DNA of 64,000 nt from contig NZ_JNJB01000001.1 of the NCBI RefSeq assembly GCF_000701505.1, positions 620,001 through 684,000 of the forward strand. The letters are read 5' to 3'. Positions within the stretch are counted from its first letter, which is position 1, and every line of letters starts with the position of its first letter. Below are positions 34,400-42,361 of this stretch, in pieces. A model generated the notes under the pieces. The model was not told the origin of the DNA. It was given only the letters and a program-made list of their open reading frames with translations, and did not search any database. This DNA comes from Dyadobacter crusticola DSM 16708 (GTDB taxonomy: Bacteria > Bacteroidota > Bacteroidia > Cytophagales > Spirosomataceae). Position numbers and translations under genes: made by a program.

Positions 34400-35158
34400 C
34401 TATTTAACTATTTCTAACAATTCGACCTCGAAGACCAATGCAGAATATGCTGGTATCTGAGGTCCTGCGGCCCGCTCTCCGTACGCAAGCTGATATGGGA
34501 TATACAGTTTCCATTTTGAGCCGACCGGCATTAACTGAAGAGCTTCTGTCCATCCTTTTATCACGCCATTCACCGGAAACTCAACAGGCTCTCCTCTGTC
34601 GACCGAACTGTCAAAAACCGTTCCATTGGTCAGAGTTCCGTGGTAGTGTGTCTTAACCTTGTCAGTTGCAGTTGGTTTCGGACCGTCCCCGGTTTTGATT
34701 ACTTCATACTGCAAGCCACTTTCGGTTGTGGTTACTCCCGTTTTCTTCTTATTTTCCTCCAAAAATTTCTCGCCTTCTGTGCGCACAACAGCGCCTTTCT
34801 CTTCCATCATTTTTTGAAAATAGTTACCTATAAAAGAATTTGCTTCTTCCGGTGAAAATGTAGTTTGACCGCCTTTCAGCGCTGCATTGATCGTCCTGGT
34901 AAGCACTTCGTTATTTATTCCCGCTACTCCCTGTGAAGCAAGTGAATTAGCAAAACTCACTCCAATCGCTGCTGACAAAGAATCCATCTGATTTTTGAGT
35001 ACTAATGGCGATGTTGCTGCTTTTGCTGGTGCAGCCGGAGCCTTTTTTACAGCCGTAGCTGGCTTGGTCGTTTTCTTGATAGTCTGTGTGTTGCCTTCCG
35101 TTGTTACAAATGCGCCTAATAACAACGCTGCCAAAATGGTTTTTTCTAATTTGTACAT
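34400..35158 (-). CDS. Exported FKBP-type peptidyl-prolyl cis-trans isomerase
   Basis: 252 residues. A signal peptide (about 1-22) is followed by a Lys/Ala/Pro-rich linker, an FKBP_N dimerisation domain (about 50-140) and a C-terminal FKBP domain (about 145-252) with KVKTHYHGTLTNGTVFDSS and GWTEALQLMPVGSKWKLYIP. It catalyses proline isomerisation in proteins in the periplasm, in the manner of FkpA/Mip. Only 14 bp separate it from the downstream protease gene. Its promoter would share the roughly 300-bp gap with atpA. Confidence 0.9.
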   Translation of the reverse strand: MYKLEKTILAALLLGAFVTTEGNTQTIKKTTKPATAVKKAPAAPAKAATSPLVLKNQMDSLSAAIGVSFANSLASQGVAGINNEVLTRTINAALKGGQTTFSPEEANSFIGNYFQKMMEEKGAVVRTEGEKFLEENKKKTGVTTTESGLQYEVIKTGDGPKPTATDKVKTHYHGTLTNGTVFDSSVDRGEPVEFPVNGVIKGWTEALQLMPVGSKWKLYIPYQLAYGERAAGPQIPAYSALVFEVELLEIVK

Positions 35159-35330
35159 TATACTGATTGATGGACGATAAAATAAACTATTCAGATGTAA
35201 GTGATATTAACGAATTCAATTACAACAAAAACACAATTAGTACCTAAAAAAGTTTTAAAAATGTTCCTTATAGCTTATGAACGGCAAATGTTGTCTGAAA
35301 GGGCATGAGGGGTTTATACTTGGAATAATC

Positions 35331-35410
35331 TAATTTTGCGGAGACACAGTTTCTCATCAATTATACTATTCAGAAGATACTGTTTTTACCAAAATTAAAC
35401 ACTACCTTTG
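35331..35410 (+). promoter_or_regulatory. Two -7 promoter elements before atpA
   Basis: TAATTTTG (35331-35338) and TACCTTTG (35403-35410) both fit TAnnTTTG, 122 and 50 bp before the atpA ATG. The 302-bp gap (35159-35460) also has to hold the promoter of the divergent FKBP gene; nothing else is recognised in it. Confidence 0.45.
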
Positions 35411-35460
35411 CGGCAGTTTTCAAAAACTTACTACTATACTCTAAATAAGTCAATTATACT

Positions 35461-37038
35461 ATGGTATCTGTTAGACCGGATGAAGTTTCGGCTATCCTGC
35501 GCGAACAACTCGCAGGCGCCAGATCAGAAGCAGAGCTCGAAGAAGTAGGGACAGTTCTTCAGGTTGGTGACGGTGTTGCCCGTATTTATGGTCTCTCTCA
35601 GGTACAGGCAGGTGAGCTGCTTGTGTTCGAAACAGGGCTGAAAGCCTTGGCTCTTAACCTGGAAGAAGATAATGTCGGCGCCGTATTGCTTGGAGATTTC
35701 AGTGACATTAAGGAAGGTGCAACAGTAAAGCGTACGAAAGAAATCGCCTCCGTAAAAGTGGGTGACGGAATCATAGGCCGTGTTGTAAATACCCTCGCTG
35801 AACCTATTGACGGAAACGGCCCTATCCTGGGTGAAGTTTTCGAAATGCCTATCGAGCGTAAAGCGCCTGGTGTTATTTACCGTCAACCGGTGACCGAGCC
35901 TCTGCAGACAGGTATCAAAGCGATCGATGCAATGATCCCCATCGGCCGCGGTCAGCGCGAGCTGATCATCGGTGACCGCCAGACTGGTAAAACAGCTGTG
36001 GCAATCGATACGATCATCAATCAAAAAGAATATTACGACAAAGGCGAGCCGGTTTTCTGTATCTATGTAGCGTGCGGCCAGAAAGCTTCAACTATCAAAG
36101 GTATCGAGGCAACACTTCGCAAGTACGGTGCAATGGATTACACAGTGATCGTTGCAGCAGGTGCTTCTGATCCTTCGCCAATGCAATTTTATGCGCCATT
36201 TACAGGTGCTGCGATCGGTGAATACTTCCGTGACACAGGCCGCCCTGCTTTGGTTATTTATGATGACCTTTCAAAACAAGCGGTAGCTTACCGTGAAGTT
36301 TCCTTGCTGCTTCGTCGTCCTCCGGGCCGTGAAGCTTACCCAGGTGACGTATTCTATCTGCACAGCCGCCTTTTGGAACGTGCTGCAAAAATCATCTCAG
36401 ATGATTCGATCGCACGAAATATGAATGACCTTCCTCCATCTCTTCAGGGGATTGTGAAAGGCGGTGGTTCGTTAACAGCTCTTCCAATCATTGAAACACA
36501 GGCTGGTGACGTTTCTGCTTACATTCCTACAAACGTAATTTCAATTACAGACGGGCAGATCTTCCTTGAATCTAACCTCTTCAACTCTGGTATCCGTCCT
36601 GCGATCAACGTAGGTATCTCGGTATCACGTGTGGGTGGTAATGCACAGATCAAATCCATGAAGAAAGTGTCTGGTACCCTTAAATTGGATCAGGCGCAGT
36701 TCCGTGAATTGGAAGCTTTTGCGAAATTTGGTTCTGACCTCGATGCTGCTACCAAGCTTGCTATTGACCGCGGTCGTCGCAATCAGGAAGTATTGAAACA
36801 GCCACAATATGCACCGGTTCCTGTTGAACAGCAGGTTGCTACTGTGTATGCTTCTACAAAAGGTTTGCTTGATTCAGTGGACGTAAACAAAGTGAGAGAG
36901 TTTGAAAAGGACTTCCTTACCGTTCTTAGCGGTCAGCACAAAGAAGCACTTGCTGCATTGCGCGCAGGTAAGCTGGACAACAGCGTTACCGATGTGATCG
37001 AGAAAGTAGCCAGAGAAGTTGCTGTTAAATATCACTAA
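35461..37038 (+). CDS. atpA: F1Fo ATP synthase subunit alpha
   Basis: 525 residues. The nucleotide-binding loop GDRQTGKTA and the ATP synthase alpha/beta signature region ([14 protein letters not shown]) are intact. The N-terminal beta-barrel and C-terminal helical domain have normal lengths. Alpha subunits alternate with beta in the F1 head and bind non-catalytic nucleotide. The gene has its own promoter region and is followed by a hairpin and then atpG. The genes for b, c, a and delta subunits, which precede atpA in many bacteria, are absent here: the upstream neighbour is a divergent FKBP gene. Confidence 0.97.
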   Translation: MVSVRPDEVSAILREQLAGARSEAELEEVGTVLQVGDGVARIYGLSQVQAGELLVFETGLKALALNLEEDNVGAVLLGDFSDIKEGATVKRTKEIASVKVGDGIIGRVVNTLAEPIDGNGPILGEVFEMPIERKAPGVIYRQPVTEPLQTGIKAIDAMIPIGRGQRELIIGDRQTGKTAVAIDTIINQKEYYDKGEPVFCIYVACGQKASTIKGIEATLRKYGAMDYTVIVAAGASDPSPMQFYAPFTGAAIGEYFRDTGRPALVIYDDLSKQAVAYREVSLLLRRPPGREAYPGDVFYLHSRLLERAAKIISDDSIARNMNDLPPSLQGIVKGGGSLTALPIIETQAGDVSAYIPTNVISITDGQIFLESNLFNSGIRPAINVGISVSRVGGNAQIKSMKKVSGTLKLDQAQFRELEAFAKFGSDLDAATKLAIDRGRRNQEVLKQPQYAPVPVEQQVATVYASTKGLLDSVDVNKVREFEKDFLTVLSGQHKEALAALRAGKLDNSVTDVIEKVAREVAVKYH

Positions 37039-37044
37039 GTCTTA

Positions 37045-37071
37045 AAAGGGAGCAGTATTCCTGCTCCCTTT
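37045..37071 (+). terminator. Hairpin between atpA and atpG (attenuator)
   Basis: AAAGGGAGCAG-tattc-CTGCTCCCTTT is a perfect 11-bp stem with a 5-nt loop, but only three T follow on the plus strand. It begins 7 bp after the atpA stop. It may lower transcription into atpG or protect the atpA 3' end. Confidence 0.7.
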
Positions 37072-37121
37072 CCAAATATTAACCACCGGCATCGACCGGA
37101 TATGTTTTAAACTTCCAAATA

Positions 37122-38006
37122 ATGGCAAGCTTAAAAGAAGTACGTAGCCGCATTGTATCGGTTAACTCTACGCAGCAGATCACCAAAGCAATGAAGATGG
37201 TTGCTGCGGCAAAACTGCGCCGGGCCCAGGACGGTATTTTACAAATGCGCCCATACGCTCAGAAATTGAGTGACATGCTTGCAACTGTTTCAGCCGGAGC
37301 AGAAAGTTCAGCAGAAAGCCCGTTGAAAACGGTACGTCCGATAGAGAAGGTACTGATCGTAGTGATCACTTCCGATCGCGGATTGTGCGGTGCATTCAAT
37401 ACCAATATCATCAAAGCAACACTCGCGCTGATCGAGCAGAAGTACTCGGAGCAGGCACGCAAGGGAAATGTCGAGATTTTCGCGATTGGTAAGAAAGGCG
37501 CTGAATCGCTGAGCCGCCGCGGACTGCTTGTTAACATTGGCTATACAGATTTGTTTGGCAGACTGAGTTTTACGAACGTAAAATTGGCAGCAGAGGAGAT
37601 TATGAAGGCATTTACCGACGGACGCTTCGATGCAGTTGACATTGTTTATAACGAGTTCAAAAACGTTGCAACGCAGATCATTCATGCAGACCGGTACTTA
37701 CCGATCCCCAATGAAGACAAAAGCGCCAGAACCACCAAAGCTGAGGTTAACTACATTTTCGAACCTACCGAAGAACAAATTTTAACAGAGCTGATTCCAA
37801 AGTCACTGAAAATACAGTTGTACCGTGCAGTTCTCGAATCTAACGCTTCTGAACAAGGTGCGCGGATGACAGCAATGGATAAAGCAACTGAAAATGCGCA
37901 AGAGCTTCTGAAAGACCTGAGACTGGTTTACAACCGTACCCGTCAGGCAGCAATTACCAAGGAGATCCTTGAAATTGTTGGAGGAGCGGAAGCACTGAAG
38001 AACTAA
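37122..38006 (+). CDS. atpG: F1Fo ATP synthase subunit gamma
   Basis: 294 residues with the two long helices of the central stalk at the ends: N-terminal ITKAMKMVAAAKLRRAQ and C-terminal MDKATENAQELLKDLRLVYNRTRQAAITKEI. The middle Rossmann-like part contains SDRGLCGAFNTN. Gamma rotates within the alpha/beta ring and couples proton flow to ATP synthesis. It lies 83 bp after atpA, across a hairpin, and ends at a strong terminator. atpD and atpC are elsewhere, as is usual in Bacteroidota. Confidence 0.96.
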   Translation: MASLKEVRSRIVSVNSTQQITKAMKMVAAAKLRRAQDGILQMRPYAQKLSDMLATVSAGAESSAESPLKTVRPIEKVLIVVITSDRGLCGAFNTNIIKATLALIEQKYSEQARKGNVEIFAIGKKGAESLSRRGLLVNIGYTDLFGRLSFTNVKLAAEEIMKAFTDGRFDAVDIVYNEFKNVATQIIHADRYLPIPNEDKSARTTKAEVNYIFEPTEEQILTELIPKSLKIQLYRAVLESNASEQGARMTAMDKATENAQELLKDLRLVYNRTRQAAITKEILEIVGGAEALKN

Positions 38007-38030
38007 ATAGCAGTAAACTGCACCAAATCA

Positions 38031-38066
38031 AACGAGCGAACAAGCACTGTTCGCTCGTTTTTTTGT
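38031..38066 (+). terminator. Intrinsic terminator after atpG
   Basis: AAACGAGCGAACA-agcac-TGTTCGCTCGTTT is a perfect 13-bp stem with a 5-nt loop followed by a run of T. It begins 24 bp after the atpG stop. Confidence 0.93.
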
Positions 38067-38070
38067 TGTT

Positions 38071-38078
38071 ATATTTGT
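38071..38078 (+). promoter_or_regulatory. -7 promoter element of the DUF433/DUF5615 pair
   Basis: TATATTTG fits TAnnTTTG exactly and starts 35 bp before the ATG of the DUF433 gene, directly after the atpG terminator. This gives the two-gene module its own promoter. Confidence 0.5.
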
Positions 38079-38105
38079 GAATACACCTCGCTATACCACA
38101 AGAAT

Positions 38106-38342
38106 ATGGTCGATTTGATAAACAGGATCACGTTGAATCCGGACTTATGCAACGGTAAGCCTACAATCCGTGGAAAAAGAATTACTGTACAAACAGTGTT
38201 GGAACACCTGGCTGCCGGAGATAGCAGAGATGTTATTCTACATGAATTTCCTTCTCTGGAGAACCTGGATATAGATGCTTGCCTTCAATTTGCTGCACAA
38301 ATGGCCGGACGAACTTTTGCAAGCTACCCGGTAGCTGCCTAA
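38106..38342 (+). CDS. DUF433 protein, putative antitoxin
   Basis: 78 residues. The DUF433 core is visible as RITLNPDLCNGKPTIRGKRITVQTVLEHLAAGD (given here as two parts: the NPDLCNGKPTIRG turn and the helix that follows), ending in FPSLENLDIDACLQFA. The family has a winged or homeodomain-like DNA-binding fold and is commonly paired with a PIN-like DUF5615 protein. One base separates its TAA from the ATG of exactly such a gene, so the two are translationally coupled. As in other type II modules, the antitoxin would bind the toxin and repress the shared promoter. Function is inferred from the pairing. Confidence 0.82.
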   Translation: MVDLINRITLNPDLCNGKPTIRGKRITVQTVLEHLAAGDSRDVILHEFPSLENLDIDACLQFAAQMAGRTFASYPVAA

Positions 38343-38343
38343 T

Positions 38344-38685
38344 ATGCTTAAATATCTCATCGACGTAAATCTTCCATATCATTGTTCCATTTGGAACTCG
38401 GAGGAGTTCATCCACCAAAAAGATTTAAATGATGAATGGCTTGATTCTGAGATTTGGAATTACGCCAAGGATCATAATTTAACTATTGTAACCAGAGATT
38501 CAAATTTCTCTGTTAGGGTCAGTACGTCAACTCCGCCTCCCAGAGTAGTATACCTGCAATTGAAAAACATAAAGGCCGGTAAGCTTTTTAAGCTCTTGCA
38601 CAAAAATTGGACTTCGATAGCTAACTTAAGTGCCAGGTATAAGCTCGTAACAGTATTCCCCAATGAAATCCTTGCCATCGACTAA
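38344..38685 (+). CDS. DUF5615 PIN-like protein, putative toxin
   Basis: 113 residues. The N-terminus reads YLIDVNLPYH, carrying the first acidic residue of the PIN-like (Mut7-C/DUF5615) fold, and the middle TIVTRDSNFS has the second Asp, typical of this family. Members are predicted metal-dependent RNases and serve as toxins beside DUF433 antitoxins. Its 3' end overlaps no other coding start: the next gene begins 22 bp later. Toxicity and target RNA are not shown by sequence. Confidence 0.8.
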   Translation: MLKYLIDVNLPYHCSIWNSEEFIHQKDLNDEWLDSEIWNYAKDHNLTIVTRDSNFSVRVSTSTPPPRVVYLQLKNIKAGKLFKLLHKNWTSIANLSARYKLVTVFPNEILAID

Positions 38686-38707
38686 CAATAACCAAACCAT
38701 TTCAAAC

Positions 38708-39439
38708 ATGACAAACAGACCCATTCAAACCATATTCCTGCTCCTGATACTTGCTGGTATTTTCACAAACCTTCAAGCGCAGAGTCTGGATGAAATCGTT
38801 TCAAAACACATTAAGGCAATGGGCGGAGAGGATAAGTTATCTAAACTGCAAAGCATGAGGATCACTGCTGAAATGGATGTAATGAACATGAAAGTGCCGA
38901 TCAACACCACAATCGTTCAAAACCAGGCTTTCAGAAGTGAGACCACCGTGCAGGGTTCAACCATTGTGCAGGCGATTAATGGAAATACAGGTTGGGCTAT
39001 CAATCCGATGACCGGTGAAACAAAGGCAACCGCATTACCCGAAGAGGCCGTAAAATCAATGGCCTCGGAAACAGACATTACCGGTTTATATAACTACAAA
39101 CAAAAAGGTTATCAACTGTCGCTGGACGGAGAAGAGGAATTGGCTGGCGCAAAGGTATACAAGGTGACAATGACCTTGAAAAATGGCGTGAAGAGAGTTA
39201 ACTACATCTCCAAAGACACATTTTACATTCTCAAAATCGTGGCAAAAACTAACATCAATGGCCAGGATATCGAGTCTGAAAACACGCAATCAGACTTCCG
39301 GCAGGTAGAAGGTATTTATTATCCATTTACATCCGAAGTTTCAACTTCTGCAATGCCGGGTGCAAAAATGGCATTGCACATCAAAACCTTGGAAGTAAAT
39401 CCAAAAATTGACCCCGCCATCTTCGCGATGCCAAACTGA
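38708..39439 (+). CDS. Exported LolA-like outer membrane lipoprotein-sorting domain protein
   Basis: 243 residues from the ATG at 38708 (MTNRPIQTIFLLL). The signal peptide ends near residue 22 (LQAQ). The rest is a beta-rich LolA/LolB-like fold: ITAEMDVMNMKVPIN, NGNTGWAINPMTGE, LAGAKVYKVTMTLKNG and FRQVEGIYYPFTSEV. Such proteins bind lipid or lipoprotein acyl chains in the periplasm, but the exact cargo in Bacteroidota is unknown. A longer in-frame start overlaps the toxin gene and lacks a signal peptide. It ends at a terminator and is probably transcribed independently of the toxin-antitoxin pair. Confidence 0.78.
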   Translation: MTNRPIQTIFLLLILAGIFTNLQAQSLDEIVSKHIKAMGGEDKLSKLQSMRITAEMDVMNMKVPINTTIVQNQAFRSETTVQGSTIVQAINGNTGWAINPMTGETKATALPEEAVKSMASETDITGLYNYKQKGYQLSLDGEEELAGAKVYKVTMTLKNGVKRVNYISKDTFYILKIVAKTNINGQDIESENTQSDFRQVEGIYYPFTSEVSTSAMPGAKMALHIKTLEVNPKIDPAIFAMPN

Positions 39440-39457
39440 TTTGTTAACGCCTGATAG

Positions 39458-39488
39458 AAATCCCGGACATTGTTCGGGATTTTTTTTG
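39458..39488 (+). terminator. Intrinsic terminator
   Basis: AAATCCCG...CGGGATTT encloses a short, partly paired interior and is followed by a run of T. It lies 19 bp after the LolA-like gene. Confidence 0.88.
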
Positions 39489-39516
39489 TGCATTGGAAAC
39501 TATTCCTCAAATTTAC

Positions 39517-39543
39517 ATGTATATACATTAAATGTAATTACAT
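39517..39543. promoter_or_regulatory. Two tandem 12-bp palindromes upstream of yceI-like gene
   Basis: ATGTATATACAT (39517-39528) and ATGTAATTACAT (39532-39543) are perfect palindromes of the form ATGTA-nn-TACAT, with centres 15 bp apart. They end 19 bp before the YceI start codon and must overlap its promoter or leader. This is the pattern of a dimeric winged-helix repressor such as MarR or HxlR. No such gene lies beside it. Confidence 0.65.
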
Positions 39544-39562
39544 ACATCAAAACACTACTGTT

Positions 39563-40090
39563 ATGGCTACCACAAAATGGGTGATCGACCCAACACATTC
39601 AGAAATTCAGTTTAAGGTAAAACACCTTGTAATTTCAACAGTTACAGGTTATTTCAGAACCTTTGAAGGATCAGTTGAAACTGAAACGGAAGATTTCGAC
39701 GGCGCTACTGTTGAATTTTCGGCGGATACTGCCAGCGTTGACACCAACCAGGCGCAGCGCGACGAGCACTTGAAGTCAGGTGATTTCTTCGAATCAGAAA
39801 AACACCCGAAACTTTCCTTCACCGGCAAACTTGCTAAAACAGGATCTGAGAGCTATACACTTAAAGGAGATCTGTCTGTAAAAGGAATTACCAAGCCTTT
39901 CGAATTTGCAGTAGAGTACGGCGGTAGCATGACGGATTTTTACGGAAACAATAAATCCGGCTTTGAAGTAACAGGCAAAATCAACCGGAAGGAATTTGGC
40001 CTGGAATGGAGTGCAGTAACAGAAGCTGGCGGCGTGGTTGTTGGTGACGAAGTTAAATTAATTGCTAACATTCAGGTAGTTAAGCAGTAA
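39563..40090 (+). CDS. YceI family protein, cytoplasmic form
   Basis: 175 residues from the ATG at 39563 (MATTKWVIDPTHSEIQFKV). There is no signal peptide, in contrast to the YceI protein at 24596-25132; a longer in-frame start would translate the palindromic operator. The YceI barrel is complete, including HLVISTVTGYFRTFEG, ASVDTNQAQRDEHLKSGDFF and KHPKLSFTG. Homologues bind isoprenoid-like ligands and are often induced by stress. Two perfect palindromes lie just before the gene and a terminator follows it, so it is a separately regulated single gene. Confidence 0.9.
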   Translation: MATTKWVIDPTHSEIQFKVKHLVISTVTGYFRTFEGSVETETEDFDGATVEFSADTASVDTNQAQRDEHLKSGDFFESEKHPKLSFTGKLAKTGSESYTLKGDLSVKGITKPFEFAVEYGGSMTDFYGNNKSGFEVTGKINRKEFGLEWSAVTEAGGVVVGDEVKLIANIQVVKQ

Positions 40091-40113
40091 GATATATCAG
40101 TAAACCAGCCTCT

Positions 40114-40147
40114 TAAAAAAGCGTGGACATTTTTGTCCCGCTTTTCT
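40114..40147 (+). terminator. Intrinsic terminator after the yceI-like gene
   Basis: AAAAGCG-t-GGACA-ttttt-GTCC-c-GCTTTT forms a stem with a small bulge and is followed by CTTG. It begins 24 bp after the YceI stop. Confidence 0.8.
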
Positions 40148-40221
40148 TGTTTTCAGCCTGTCGGCTTGCTAACCAGCAGAGATTTTGCCTCAATCCCGAT
40201 TTCGTATAGGGGTAAAACGTC

Positions 40222-40250
40222 TTTGTATCGTCAATAAGTTATTACTTTTG
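40222..40250 (+). promoter_or_regulatory. Bacteroidota-type promoter of the glucuronokinase-like gene
   Basis: TTTG (40222-40225) and TACTTTTG (40243-40250) are separated by 17 bp and fit the TTTG / TAnnTTTG promoter consensus. If correct, transcription starts near 40256, which rules out the longer upstream reading frame and supports a TTG start at 40269. Confidence 0.6.
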
Positions 40251-40268
40251 GCAAAAAAAGATTTCACC

Positions 40269-41264
40269 TTGATCATTGAGACACGCGCTTACGCCCGGGC
40301 GGGATTATTAGGCAATCCATCTGACGGTTTTTTTGGAAAAACGATCTCCATTTCAGTCAGGAACTTCGGTGCCTCCATCTCGCTTTACGAATCTCCTGAA
40401 CTCCATATTGAAGCCCAGCCGCAGGATCTGAGCACGTTCCGCAGTATATTCCACCTGCGCGATACAGTTAGTATGCTGGGGTACAATGGAGGTATTCCGT
40501 TAATCAAAGCGGGAATTAAGAAGTTCGGAGACTATTGTGAAGAACAGGGGATCAGACTGCCTAACCGGAACTTCACTGTCCGCTACCGCTCTTCCATTCC
40601 GAGACAGGTAGGCATGTCGGGTTCCAGCGCCATTGTTGTAGCGCTTTTTCGTGCTTTGATCCAATTTTATAAGGTCGAGATTCCGCTTGAAATCCTGCCG
40701 CAGCTTGTCATGGTTACAGAAACCGAAGAATTGGGCATAACTGCCGGTTTGCAGGACCGCGTAATTCAGTGCTACGAAGGTTGCGTGTACATGGACTTTG
40801 ACAAGACGATGATAGAACAAAAAGGTCACGGGCTTTATGAACGCATTAATCCGGAGCTCTTACCCAAACTTTACGTGGCATATAATACCAATCTCAGCAA
40901 AGTATCCGGCAAGGTACACAGCGATGTCCGCACCAGGTTTGACCGGGGAGAAGCACACGTGATTGATGTACTCGGCCAGATTGCCGCAAAAGCAGAACAA
41001 GGAAAACAAGCCTTGCTGGAAGGACGCGCAGACGATCTGCACCAGTTGATGAACGAGAATTTCGACCTGCGTTGCCAGATATACAATGTACCTGATTCCA
41101 ATAAAAGGTTGATTAATGCAGCCAGAGCCTGTGGCGCCTCAGCGAAATTTGCCGGCTCAGGAGGCACGATCATCGGAATATACCGGGACGATGATATGCT
41201 CAACCAGCTTTTCGTACAACTAAAAAAGCATAATGCAAGGGTAATTAAGCCCTTCGTGGTTTGA
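40269..41264 (+). CDS. GHMP kinase, glucuronokinase-like
   Basis: 331 residues from a TTG start at 40269, giving (M)IIETRAYARAGLLGNPSDGF, where GHMP kinases usually begin; a promoter lies over the upstream ATG frame. The ATP loop is IPRQVGMSGSSAIVVA. The sequence runs closely parallel to plant glucuronokinase as I recall it: ARAGLLGNPSDGFFGKTIS, then GYNGGIPLI, the ATP loop, and ELGITAGLQDRVIQCYEG. It would phosphorylate D-glucuronate, or a related sugar, at C1 with ATP. The next gene is galU, whose family turns sugar-1-phosphates into UDP-sugars, so a salvage route to UDP-glucuronate is plausible. A 7-bp tandem array fills the gap between the two. Confidence 0.75.
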   Translation: MIIETRAYARAGLLGNPSDGFFGKTISISVRNFGASISLYESPELHIEAQPQDLSTFRSIFHLRDTVSMLGYNGGIPLIKAGIKKFGDYCEEQGIRLPNRNFTVRYRSSIPRQVGMSGSSAIVVALFRALIQFYKVEIPLEILPQLVMVTETEELGITAGLQDRVIQCYEGCVYMDFDKTMIEQKGHGLYERINPELLPKLYVAYNTNLSKVSGKVHSDVRTRFDRGEAHVIDVLGQIAAKAEQGKQALLEGRADDLHQLMNENFDLRCQIYNVPDSNKRLINAARACGASAKFAGSGGTIIGIYRDDDMLNQLFVQLKKHNARVIKPFVV

Positions 41265-41363
41265 ATCAGCTATCAGCTATCAGCTATCAGCTATCAGCTA
41301 TCAGCTATCAGCTATCAGCTATCAGCTATCAGCTATCAGCTATCAGCTATCAGCTATCAGCTA
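41265..41363. repeat. 7-bp tandem repeat, about 14 copies
   Basis: The unit ATCAGCT is repeated without interruption for 99 bp, starting directly after the stop codon of the kinase gene. The array is nearly perfect, which suggests recent expansion and likely length variation between strains. It lies between the glucuronokinase-like gene and galU. Confidence 0.97.
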
Positions 41364-41409
41364 AGAATATCTGGTTCGAAGCTTTTTACTTATAATTTTA
41401 AAGATAATA

Positions 41410-41479
41410 CGCCTCCATAGGCGGATATTTATTCACTCAAAAAAGCCGAAAGCTGACAGCCGACGGCCGAAAGCCAACT
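41410..41479. repeat. Hairpin and dispersed repeat copy 2 upstream of galU
   Basis: CGCCT-ccat-AGGCG (41411-41424) is a short hairpin. From 41442 the sequence AAAGCCGAAAGCTGAC and a GCC-rich tail match the repeat at the start of the window (1-38), and they run right up to the galU ATG at 41480, so the repeat forms the galU leader. Confidence 0.6.
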
Positions 41480-42343
41480 ATGATTCGCAAAGCCGTTATA
41501 CCTGCTGCCGGACTTGGAACCCGGTTCTTACCAGCAACCAAATCGATGCCGAAGGAAATGCTTCCTATTATCGATATCCCGACCATTCAGTACGTTGTTC
41601 AGGAGGCTGTTGATTCCGGAATAGAGGATATTCTGATTATTTCTGGAAAGGGAAAAAGGGCGATTGAAGACCATTTTGACCGGAATGTTGAGCTGGAAAC
41701 TAGGCTGGAAGAAAAAGAAGATTTGCTTTGGTTCAATGAAATGCGCCGCCTGGCAGATATGGCGAATGTGCATTTTGTGCGTCAGAAAGAAGCAAATGGT
41801 TTAGGGGACGCTATCTATTATGCGCGCCACCACGTTGGCAATGAACCTTTTGCGGTTTTGCTTGGCGACACGATCATGGACTCTGTAATTCCCGTAACGC
41901 AGCAGTTAATGGACACTTACGAGCAATATGGTGGTTCGGTGATTGCTGTTGAACAGGTCCCTGCCAATAAGGTAAACCGTTACGGGATTGTAGGCGGGAA
42001 AACGCTGAGCGACTCCATTATGGAGCTTTCTACTTTAGTCGAAAAACCAGCAATTGAATCTGCCCCTTCTAACCTGGCCATTGCGGGACGCTATATCCTT
42101 ACACCGGAAATATTCAATACAATTGAACAGACTCCGAAAGGGAAAAACAATGAAATTCAGCTTACTGACTCAATGCTGCTGCTTCTGAAACGTGAAAATA
42201 TCTACGCGCACCACATTGAAGGCAAGCGCCACGATATCGGCGACAAGCTGGATTACCTGAAAACAACCGTTGAATTTGCATTGAAAAGAAAAGAATTTGC
42301 AGAGCCTTTCCGCGAGTTCCTGATCCGCATTCTTGAAAAATAA
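41480..42343 (+). CDS. galU: UTP--glucose-1-phosphate uridylyltransferase
   Basis: 287 residues, the length of bacterial GalU. The nucleotide-binding N-terminus reads KAVIPAAGLGTRFLPATKSMPKEMLP and further conserved parts are DTIMD, EQVPANKVNRYGIVGG and NNEIQLTDSM. It makes UDP-glucose from UTP and glucose-1-phosphate in the cytoplasm for cell envelope and exopolysaccharide synthesis. Position directly after a glucuronokinase-like gene opens the alternative that it also or mainly uses glucuronate-1-phosphate. A low-complexity repeat forms its leader. The next gene follows after 18 bp. Confidence 0.94.
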   Translation: MIRKAVIPAAGLGTRFLPATKSMPKEMLPIIDIPTIQYVVQEAVDSGIEDILIISGKGKRAIEDHFDRNVELETRLEEKEDLLWFNEMRRLADMANVHFVRQKEANGLGDAIYYARHHVGNEPFAVLLGDTIMDSVIPVTQQLMDTYEQYGGSVIAVEQVPANKVNRYGIVGGKTLSDSIMELSTLVEKPAIESAPSNLAIAGRYILTPEIFNTIEQTPKGKNNEIQLTDSMLLLLKRENIYAHHIEGKRHDIGDKLDYLKTTVEFALKRKEFAEPFREFLIRILEK

Positions 42344-42361
42344 ACCATAAGCACTCTTATT

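Noticed and set aside
41265..41363. Coding repeat within the kinase gene
   Set aside because: The array starts after the TGA stop of the kinase gene, so it is intergenic; a 7-bp unit would also shift the frame.
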